A stretch of DNA of 64,000 nt, from contig NZ_JAEKEZ010000010.1 in assembly GCF_016650815.1 (NCBI RefSeq), positions 515,996 to 579,995 on the forward strand. Direction: 5' to 3'. Shown piece after piece: positions 56,932-64,000 of this stretch. The stretch is from Pseudomonas sp. TH31. GTDB taxonomy: Bacteria > Pseudomonadota > Gammaproteobacteria > Pseudomonadales > Pseudomonadaceae. The stretch's first letter is position 1. The number at the start of each line of letters is the position of its first letter. Both the position numbers and the translations under genes were made by a program. The notes under the pieces are model-generated. The model searched no databases. It was given only the letters and a program-made list of their open reading frames with translations, and had not been told where the DNA came from.

Positions 56932-58305
56932 TTAAGGCCTGGCCTCGGTAAAGCTTTGTTCGCGGCCGGTATCCGGGTCATGCGGCTCGTCCGGGGACGG
57001 ATCGGTTTCAGGTTTCGGCTCAGGGTCCGGTTCGGGATCGACCGGATTCTGCATCTGATCCTGCACCACCTGCTCATCGACACGCGGGTCCAGGGCAGCC
57101 ACCAGCGGTGAGCTCGACATGCTGTCGGGCATGGCCACGTGATGCAGCGGCGCATCGTCGACCTGATGCAGGTTGGTCACCGCTTTCGGACGAATCCGCC
57201 ACACCAGCACCAGCGCAAAGAAGCTGAAGAAGGCGTACAGCATGTGGCTGCCGAACAGTTTCATCAGCACCCCGGCCACCAGCGGCCCGATACTGGCGCC
57301 GACACCGTAGGTCACCAACAACATAGCCGTCAGGGACACCCGACGATCGCCCTCGACGTGGTCATTGGAAAACGCCACCGCCAACGGATACAGGCAAAAC
57401 TGTACCAGCGAACAAAGGAACCCGGCGATGAACAGCACCTCCAGCGGCACCTCGGTCATGATCGCCAGCGGCAACGCGGCAACCGCCAGGCACAACGCGA
57501 AGCAGCGGATCAGCAACGCCCGATCATAACGATCGGACAACCAGCCCAACGGCCACTGCACCACCAGACCGGCAAAAATGCAGCTACCCATGAACAGACC
57601 GACCTGCTCCGTCGATAGCCCCTGCTGAGAGGCATACAGCGGCGCCAGGCCGTAGAACGAACCGACGATCAACCCGGCCCCCAACACCGTGCTCAACGAC
57701 TGCGGCACGCGCTTGATGAAGAACCGCGGCTCCATCGGTGCCGGATGCAAAGGCGCCGGGTGAATGCGTCGGGTCAGGGCCACCGGCACCAGGCACAACG
57801 CGAAGCACAGAGCGACCAGCATCAGTAGTTCCAGACCAAGCTCCGGGTGCAGGACCAGAATCAGCTGCCCCAACACCAGCCCCAGGTACGAGGCAATCAT
57901 GTAGCCGCTGAACACCAACCCGCGCTGCTTGGCTTCGGCCTGCTCATTGAGCCAGCTCTCGATGACCATGTACTGGCACATCATGCCCAGGCCGACGATC
58001 ACCCGCAGAAACAGCCAGGCGGGCAACCAGTTGATCAAGCCGTGGCCCAATACCGCCGCGCCGACAATCCCGGCACACGTGGCATAGGCTCGAATATGCC
58101 CGACCCGGGCAATCAACCGGTGGCCGATCTTGCCGCCCAACACCAGGCCGAAATAGTTAGCCGCCATCAAGGCACCGACCCACAAGCTGTCGACATGGTC
58201 AGCCGCCAGGCGCAAGCCCAGATACGTACTCAACAGGCCCGAACCGATCAACATCATCAGCGAGGCGAAATACAGCGCTCGAAAGGATTTCCAGATTTGG
58301 CGCAT
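56932..58305 (-). CDS. MFS transporter with acidic proline-rich tail, 457 aa
   Basis: A 12-helix major facilitator protein (two halves at about 10-185 and 205-390) like the YcaD/UMF family members of Pseudomonas. The loop between helices 2 and 3 has GGKIGHRLIARVGHIRAY and the later one has GWLSDRYDRALL, variants of the MFS signature. The last 65 residues form a cytosolic, acidic, proline-rich tail (PEPDPEPKPETDPSPDEP) unusual for a transporter. The substrate is unknown. The upstream neighbour on the same strand is a glutamine-synthetase-like gene, 70 bases away. Confidence 0.88.
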   Translation of the reverse strand: MRQIWKSFRALYFASLMMLIGSGLLSTYLGLRLAADHVDSLWVGALMAANYFGLVLGGKIGHRLIARVGHIRAYATCAGIVGAAVLGHGLINWLPAWLFLRVIVGLGMMCQYMVIESWLNEQAEAKQRGLVFSGYMIASYLGLVLGQLILVLHPELGLELLMLVALCFALCLVPVALTRRIHPAPLHPAPMEPRFFIKRVPQSLSTVLGAGLIVGSFYGLAPLYASQQGLSTEQVGLFMGSCIFAGLVVQWPLGWLSDRYDRALLIRCFALCLAVAALPLAIMTEVPLEVLFIAGFLCSLVQFCLYPLAVAFSNDHVEGDRRVSLTAMLLVTYGVGASIGPLVAGVLMKLFGSHMLYAFFSFFALVLVWRIRPKAVTNLHQVDDAPLHHVAMPDSMSSSPLVAALDPRVDEQVVQDQMQNPVDPEPDPEPKPETDPSPDEPHDPDTGREQSFTEARP

Positions 58306-58375
58306 CGGCGTTCCGAGCGGCTCCTTGCAGTGAGTATCGGGCTATCGAGGACGATAGCCCGAAGACGACGGGTCG

Positions 58376-59718
58376 TCAGGCCTGGGCGGCTAAAACACGC
58401 CGCTCCCAGGGAGTAATTTCATCAAAGAAGCTGGTCAACTCCATGGACTTCGAAGCGATGTAGCCTTCGATGAACTCCTTGCCGAACAGTTCCTTCGCCA
58501 ATTGGCTACGTTTCAGACGTTCAAGGGCAGCGTGCAAGGTACATGGCAACGAAAGATTATCCGGCACCACGAACTCACCCTGGATCGCCTCGGTCGGCTC
58601 CAGTTCGTTTTCGATGCCATGCAACCCGGCGGCCAGGCTTGCGGCAATCGCCAGGTACGGGTTGGCATCGGCGCCGGGCAAGCGGTTCTCGACCCGACGG
58701 GCCACCGGCGAACTGGCCGGAATGCGCAGGCCCGCGGCCCGGTTATCATGGGACCAGCAGGCATTATTCGGGGACGCAAACGGGTGGCACAAGCGCTGGT
58801 AGGAGTTGACGTTCGGCGCGAACAACGCAGTGAAGTCGGCCATGCCGGCCTGCTGACCACCGATAAAATGACGGAAGGTCGCCGTGGGCAGCCCAGCCTC
58901 ATCGCTGAACACATTAAGCCCGCTGCCGATCTCGACGATGCTCTGGTGAATATGCATCGAACTGCCCGGCGTGTGGGCCAAAGGCTTGGCCATGCACACC
59001 ACCGTCAAGCCGTGCTTGAGCGCAACTTCCTTGAGCAGGTGCTTGAACAAAAAGGTCTGGTCAGCCAGCTGCAACGGATCGCCGTGCAGCAGGTTGATCT
59101 CGAACTGGCTGACGCCCATCTCGTGCATGAAGGTGTCGCGAGGCAAGCCAAGGGCGGCCATGCATTCGTAGACTTCACTGAAGAACGGTCGCAAACCGTT
59201 ATTGGAACTGACGCTGAACGCCGAATGACCGTCCTCGCGACGACCGTCCAGGCCAGTGGGCGGCTGGAACGGTTGCGTCGGGTCGGTGTTGGGCGCGAAG
59301 ACAAAAACTCGAGCTCGGTCGCCACCACTGGCGCGAAGCCCTGCGCGGCGTAACGCGCGATAACGGCTTTGAGTTGGCCGCGGGTCGACAGGCGGGAATT
59401 CTCACCGCTCAGTTCATCCGCATCGCAAATGGCGAATGCCCGAGGTTGCTTGCTCCAGGGCAAGCGGTGTATCTGCGCCGGATCCGCAACCAGCGCCAGG
59501 TCGCCATCATCGCAGCCGTAAAAGCGCGCTGGCGGATATCCGCCCATGATGCATTGCAGCAGCACACCCCGCGCCATCTGCAACCGCCGCCCTTCGAGGA
59601 AGCCTTCGGCGGTCATTACCTTGCCCCTGGGTACGCCGTTCAAATCCGGCGTGACACATTCAATCTCATCAATGCCCGTCAATCGCTGAGCGAGTGAACG
59701 CTGGCCATCGGTTGTCAT
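58376..59718 (-). CDS. Glutamine-synthetase-like ligase, frame broken near 59305
   Basis: A glutamine synthetase family enzyme of the gamma-glutamylamide type (compare PuuA/PauA, which ligate glutamate to polyamines). The start MTTDGQRSLAQRL is in one frame; from about 59300 the rest is in another: MGVSQFEINL, SSMHIHQS near 245, NNACWSHDNRAAGLRIP near 320 and ENRLPGADANPYLAIA carry the metal and nucleotide sites. One A is missing from a five-A run at 59303-59307. About 447 residues when repaired. The substrate is not certain. It may be cotranscribed with the MFS gene. Confidence 0.9.
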
Positions 59719-59832
59719 GACGCAATCCTTGTTATTGTGCGAGCCGCGAACGGCGACCCGTACAAAATAGGCTCCGCCCGTTCGGAATATCAAGCACAGG
59801 CGAAGAAAAAACAACCGACGTCCCACACCCCG

Positions 59833-59911
59833 GTAGGAGCTGGCGAAGCCTGCGATCTTTTGATCTTGTCTGTAAAAAGTCAAAAGATCGCAGGCTTCGC
59901 CAGCTCCTACA
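59833..59911. repeat. Inverted repeat, family A variant
   Basis: Arms GGTAGGAGCTGGCGAAGCC and the complement, continuing with TGCGATCTTTTGA. The core CTGGCGAAGCC replaces CTGCCGAAGGC in both arms, as in family D, so pairing is kept. It lies between the kinase and glutamine-synthetase-like genes. Confidence 0.88.
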
Positions 59912-59921
59912 GGAACGTATA

Positions 59922-60611
59922 TCAGGGCAAGTAGAGACTGAAGACGCCACCGCCCAGTGGGCCGCCGTTGCTGATTCGCGTGTATCCGCCAACACCGTTG
60001 CGCTGATGCAGCGCGGCGATGCGTCCGGCGAAGTAAAGGCCCAGGCCCGTGCTACCGGTGCTGTGGTTCATACCCTGCACGTAATCGTCCTGTCGCTCGA
60101 TCATCTCGAGCGGATAGCCTTCGCCATCATCGTTGATGGTCACCACCAGTTGACCGGCCTCGTCGCTAACCGTGATCAACAGCGCATCTCGTGCGTAACG
60201 GATAGCGTTGTTGATGCTGTTGGCCAGCACCGAAGCAACCAATTCCCGGTCGAAAAAACCCAACGGGCTCAGCGGATCCACGTCGTAGGTCGCCATGATG
60301 CCGCGACTGGCGAACACCTCCTGATGCGCGGCCAGTTGCGCTTCAATAAAGTCATCCAGCTCATGGTAAGCCGGCTGCAATGGCATTTGGTTGACGCCGA
60401 GCTTATAGAGCCCCAGCAACTGCACCAACATGCCGTTGAGGTGAGCGAACTCGAAGTCGATGACGCCCTGTTCCTTGGTGTGCTGCTGATCGGGCAAGCG
60501 CGCCAGCCATTGGCTGTGAGCCTGCATCAGCATCGCCAGAGAGTTCTTCATATCGTGCACGGTGGAGGCAATTACCGTGGAGAAGTCGAGTGCCTGTTCG
60601 CTGTCGTTCAT
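59922..60611 (-). CDS. Soluble sensor histidine kinase, 229 aa
   Basis: A short histidine kinase without membrane helices or an input domain. The H-box is STVHDMKNSLAML with His19; the N-box is ANSINNAIRYARDA and the G-boxes are INDDGEGYPLEM and STGSTGLGLYFAGRI. HDMKNSL resembles the class with HDxKN boxes. It is cytosolic. The start MNDSEQALDF overlaps the stop of the REC-TPR regulator gene by four bases, so the two make a dedicated pair with the regulator read first. The input is unknown. Confidence 0.88.
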   Translation of the reverse strand: MNDSEQALDFSTVIASTVHDMKNSLAMLMQAHSQWLARLPDQQHTKEQGVIDFEFAHLNGMLVQLLGLYKLGVNQMPLQPAYHELDDFIEAQLAAHQEVFASRGIMATYDVDPLSPLGFFDRELVASVLANSINNAIRYARDALLITVSDEAGQLVVTINDDGEGYPLEMIERQDDYVQGMNHSTGSTGLGLYFAGRIAALHQRNGVGGYTRISNGGPLGGGVFSLYLP

Positions 60612-62211
60612 TCGCCAAACGCCTTGCTTCGCAGCTTCTGATAACGGGGAAAACGCGTGTCGGTGTCGGGCATCAGGCCGACCGTTTTCAGGCAGGCCCG
60701 GCACTCCTCGAGTTCTGCCGAAGGGACGTTGGTGTCAGTGCCATGCAGCAGCGACTGCGCCATGTTCAGCGCAATACTGATGTTCTTCGGTTGCAGTGCA
60801 AGGGCTTTGCGGAACACGTCCCGTGCTTCCACCAGGTTGCCGGCCTTGTACACCCGCACGCCCTGTCGGTTGAGATCGGCGGCGGCGTTGCCGGCATTGA
60901 GGATGGTCGGGTCGTCGGTCAATTTGGCGATGCCCTGCATCACCGTCGGGTCGTCACCGTAGATCTCCGCACAGTTTTTCAGCATCGAAGCGCCTGCGGT
61001 GGCTTGCCCGAGCATTTGCAATTGCTTGGCCACCAGCAGCGCCGCTTCGGCACTCATGAATTGCTCCATGCCATCGAGGCGCATCATCGCTTGTTCGGTG
61101 AGCTTCTCGGCGGTCTCGGCATCGTTGAGCAGCAGGCTGGTGGCCTTCATCAGCCGTGCACGAATCTGCAAGCCCGGTCGGAGGGGTTCTCCTTGGCCAC
61201 AGCACTGAGGGTCGTGTTGATTTCCAGCCGGGTCCGGGTGTCCAGCCCCTTTTCGCTGCCCTTGCTGATCAAGGCATGGGCCAGGCCAAGGTTGCTTTCG
61301 GCATCCTTGAAACGGGACTGGGCACCTTGAGCCACCGCCTGGCGATAGGCTTTAGAGGCGGTGTCAAAATCTTCGTTGGCCATCGCCAACTTACCCAGCA
61401 ACGCTTGCCGGCGGACCGCCAGTGGCGACAGGCGAATGGCTTCCTCCAACACGCGCTGGGCACCTTTGGTATCGCCTTGCGAGACCAACACGTCGGCCAT
61501 GCCGTCATAGAGCGCCGGCATCATCGGGAATACTTTCAGCGCTTTTTCATAGACGCCTTTGGCTTGGGCAACCTGGCCGCGCTTGAACAGCAACTTGCCC
61601 AGCCCGGCAAACGCCCATGGCAAAGGCCGATCCGCGATGATGCCATCGTAAAGACGTTCCAGCGCTTCGTTCTGGTTCAGGTCGCGCAAGGCATCGGCGC
61701 GATAACGCAGGCATAGCGGCGAATAGCGGATGTCCTGCTTGCACAAGGCGATACAGGCATTGAGCACCTCGACTGGTTTACCCCGGTCAAGCGCCTGCAG
61801 GATCGGCTTGAGCAAGGTCTTTCGCTGCACCAGCCGTTCCAGCCGCTGGGCTAGACCCGAACGGTTGAACGGCTTGGTCAGGTAAGCATCGGGCTCGTGC
61901 TCCAGGGCGCTGAGCACCATGGCCTGACTGGTTTCAGCGGTGACCATGACGAACACACTTTCATGGCTGATCAGCTTCTCGATCATCAGGTCTTCAAGCA
62001 CCTGCTGACCGTTTTTCTTGCCATCGCCCAGATGAAAATCCTGCAGGATGAAATCGTAGGACTTCTGCGCACACATACGCAGCGCCTGTTCACCGGTATC
62101 AGCGGTGTCGACATCCTTGATGCCCAGCTCCCGCAGCATGGACCTGACGGAGCTGCGGAAATCCGAGAAATCATCGACGATCAGAAAACTCTTTTGGTGA
62201 TACGACAGCAT
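60608..62211 (-). CDS. Response regulator with TPR repeats, frame broken near 61184
   Basis: An N-terminal receiver (Asp58 in YDFILQDFHLGDG, Lys in LTKPFNRSG) is followed by a long TPR-type helical region (from about 150), with AFAGLGKLLFKRGQVAQAKG, LYDGMADVLVSQGDTKGAQ and RRQALLGKLAMANEDFDTA (in part). The last third, from LRPGLQIRARLMKATSLLL, is in another frame; one base is missing at a four-G run (61183-61186). About 534 residues when repaired. There is no DNA-binding domain, so output is probably by protein contact. It is paired with the soluble kinase gene. Confidence 0.85.
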
Positions 62212-62498
62212 CGAAGATTTCCAGGCAATTTAAGAAGAACAACCCAAAGGCAAATACACCAACCCGCTTGGCTTCACTGTTTCTTGGCGCGCAGATGATA
62301 GCTGGAGGCCAAAGGCTATCAAGCGTTTTCGCATCAACCCACGAGGAGACTTTCGGGTTATCGGCCAGTGGTGGCCTTCCCTTGAAGCGACGGGCGTGAA
62401 AACGTGCATTTGGCTGCGCGAATGTCGACCTTGATGCACACTTGGACGGCGACAGACTGCAAGGGTCGCCTACTCGATGAACTCAAGGTCTTATTACT
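62212..62498. other. Intergenic region upstream of LprI-type gene
   Basis: A 287-base gene-free stretch between two divergent genes. It has no repeat element, unlike most gaps in this window. I see no clear promoter or operator in it. Confidence 0.4.
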
Positions 62499-63881
62499 GT
62501 GTACACCAAAGGACGATGCATTTTGTCCGCTTGTGCCCTGCTGTCGACTCAGCATGCATTGGCGACTGGGATGGACTGTACAAAAGCGGCAAGCGCCGTT
62601 GAAAAAACCATTTGCGCGAGCACAGCGCTATACGCACTGGATACGCAAATGGGAGGGGCTTATCGCGCGCTGGTTAATGCTACCCCCAAGGCACAGCCTG
62701 AACTAAGGACAGCCCAGCGCATCTGGCTAAAAACTCGTGATCAATGTGTCGACAATCAGGAATGCCTCGATCAGAGCTACAGCGAGCGCCTTCAGTCGTT
62801 GCAAAAGCAATTGAGAGCAGCCATCGCCTACAAGCCTCTGGAAGTCGATAGGCTGGCCTCAGAAGATCTGCGCCAAGCCATACAAGCAGCGAGTAACGCC
62901 GAGGCGGAATTTCCGCTGGAGCGAACACTTGAGTCACTTGCGATCAAAACAGGTACTGCTCGATTTTCAGATGTCACGAATGGCGACAGCCCCGACGACG
63001 AATCGCACTTTCCAAAGACAATACCGCCTGGCGTCACGCAGGAGGAATGGAAGGCTCTCACCGCCTCCAAAATTGAGGGGGCTAGCGAATCCGGCAATAG
63101 CTTTTACACCTTGATGGATCTTGACGGCGATGGACGGCGGGATCTGATTGTCGAGACCTACGCAGGTGGTACAGGCTTATTTTCTTACGTAGAAACGTAT
63201 CACCGTGTCGGAGGTATTTTTGTCAGAAGGACAGCTACTCTCGACTCGGCATCGAGTTCAGACAGCGCTCTTCTATCCCTCAATGATCGTGGGGCCAATC
63301 AATCTGTCGACTGGATAGACATTCGTGGTCGTGTCTATGCGGCCTATCGAAACAGCTACTACGGTGTTGATCAGCTTTACCTTCTCAATCCTCTCGAAGT
63401 CACGGCTGCAGTCCCCACAGTTACGGTTCATTACCGTTATCAACTGTCTATCCCCAAGATTCAAAAAGATGAAGCCAACGGCTCCAGCCTTACATTGGAC
63501 GACGCCTTACTTGAATCACTCACCCAGGCAGTGGGCAAAGTCAGCAAAACCAAAGCAAAAGATGTAGGCGAACAGAAAAAACCTCTGTGTCCCATTCCTC
63601 CGACCGGGGAAGGTGACGGCGCCTACTACGGATATGGCCCCGGTCATTACTCCTTCGAAATTGTCGGCGATATACCTGTTGTCATTGGGGACCAGTGCTA
63701 TATCGGGAGGATGATGGATTGGTTTGGAGGTTACAGCGTCAAGGATGGGCTCTCTGCGCAACTAGTGATGCGCAAACCAGACAGGGAGGAAACCGAACGT
63801 AGTTACCAGGTAGATGGCCGGCGACATATGACCGATGTGACTACCTCTATTGGTAAAGTCGAGGGTGACAATGGCGGCTAG
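62499..63881 (+). CDS. Secreted LprI/DUF1311-type protein, 460 aa
   Basis: A secreted protein. A short signal sequence (CILSACALLSTQHALA) ends near residue 22. Residues about 25-95 form a DUF1311/LprI-type domain (MDCTKAASAVEKTICAST, YALDTQMGGAYRALV, CVDNQECL) with paired cysteines; LprI relatives inhibit lysozyme. A later segment, LMDLDGDGRRDLIVET near 205, resembles a calcium-binding FG-GAP-type loop. The rest is unrecognised. The start is a GTG. The gene is richer in A+T and uses codons rare in its neighbours (for example many TCT, CAA and AGA), so it may have been acquired. Confidence 0.75.
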   Translation: MYTKGRCILSACALLSTQHALATGMDCTKAASAVEKTICASTALYALDTQMGGAYRALVNATPKAQPELRTAQRIWLKTRDQCVDNQECLDQSYSERLQSLQKQLRAAIAYKPLEVDRLASEDLRQAIQAASNAEAEFPLERTLESLAIKTGTARFSDVTNGDSPDDESHFPKTIPPGVTQEEWKALTASKIEGASESGNSFYTLMDLDGDGRRDLIVETYAGGTGLFSYVETYHRVGGIFVRRTATLDSASSSDSALLSLNDRGANQSVDWIDIRGRVYAAYRNSYYGVDQLYLLNPLEVTAAVPTVTVHYRYQLSIPKIQKDEANGSSLTLDDALLESLTQAVGKVSKTKAKDVGEQKKPLCPIPPTGEGDGAYYGYGPGHYSFEIVGDIPVVIGDQCYIGRMMDWFGGYSVKDGLSAQLVMRKPDREETERSYQVDGRRHMTDVTTSIGKVEGDNGG

Positions 63882-63924
63882 TGATTTGCCTTTGAACCGC
63901 TGATCGCACTTACCGGCTGCGAAC

Positions 63925-63967
63925 AAAAAAGCCCCATCAGAGAATCTCTGAACGGGGCTTTTTTTAA
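63925..63967 (+). terminator. Terminator after LprI-type gene
   Basis: AAAAAAGCCCC and GGGGCTTTTTTT pair; the loop itself contains the hairpin AGAGA-TTCTCT-type dyad. A seven-base T run follows. It lies 44 bases after the stop. Confidence 0.9.
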
Positions 63968-64000
63968 ATGGGTTGTGATCTGGGATAACCATTGAGCTGT

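Overview
The window is chromosomal DNA of a Pseudomonas of the fluorescens group. The evidence is gene content and order (gpsA-sixA beside fabAB; mazG-relA-rlmD-cysM-pirSR-gacS-ldhA; oprH-phoPQ; nrdA next to an RstAB-like two-component pair; flgBCDE, cheVR and flgAMN-flgZ), which matches blocks known from P. aeruginosa and P. putida. The intergenic spaces are also filled with the imperfect-palindrome pairs typical of P. fluorescens. No rRNA, tRNA, insertion sequence, prophage or CRISPR array was seen.

Layout. 1-5.5 kb: two alpha/beta hydrolases, a hotdog thioesterase, an acyl-CoA synthetase behind a TetR-type palindrome, sixA, a DUF4389 protein and gpsA. 5.7-12.7 kb: a tightly linked TonB receptor, orphan periplasmic binding protein and hybrid kinase, then fabA-fabB for anaerobic-type unsaturated fatty acid synthesis. 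13-26 kb: a small unknown protein, DUF2058, mazG, relA (ppGpp synthesis), rlmD, cysM, the PirRS-like pair without its receptor gene, gacS and ldhA. 26-34 kb: small membrane proteins and lipoproteins, a TlpA-like thioredoxin, ArsC-family, WrbA and DUF2069 proteins, a Tag-like glycosylase, ttcA, a Yip1-family protein, SprT and a CoA transferase. 34-44 kb: dctA with a sigma-54 promoter and paired dyads, an AraC-family regulator, oprH-phoP-phoQ with four phased PhoP half-sites, a dienelactone hydrolase, PcpS and an RstAB-like pair. 44-48 kb: nrdA behind a long leader region with a DnaA box and candidate NrdR boxes. 48-57 kb: flagellar and chemotaxis genes with sigma-54 and sigma-28 promoters, interrupted by a 191-bp tandem repeat array between cheR and flgB. 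57-64 kb: an MFS transporter, a glutamine-synthetase-like enzyme, a soluble kinase with a REC-TPR regulator, and a lower-G+C LprI-type gene.

The main caveat is reading-frame quality. Eleven genes (PA1611-like kinase, rlmD, gacS, ttcA, oprH, rstB-like, rstA-like, flgE, glutamine-synthetase-like, the REC-TPR regulator, plus one insertion case among these) were examined for frame breaks; ten distinct genes carry one, and nine or more are explained by one base missing from a homopolymer or a C/G run, while one has an extra base. Counted individually the ten are: 1 insertion (PA1611-like) and 9 deletions (rlmD, gacS, ttcA, oprH, rstB-like, rstA-like, flgE, glutamine-synthetase-like, REC-TPR). This pattern is best explained by base-calling error, so these genes are annotated as whole coding sequences with the break marked, not as pseudogenes.

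The window is rich in envelope and environmental sensing: six kinase/regulator systems (PA1611-like, PirRS, GacS, PhoPQ, RstAB-like, soluble kinase/REC-TPR) sit within 64 kb among motility, lipid, stringent-response and nucleotide metabolism genes. The most useful new-looking signals are the TonB receptor/binding protein/kinase operon, the dctA control region, the phased PhoP sites and the cheR-flgB tandem array.
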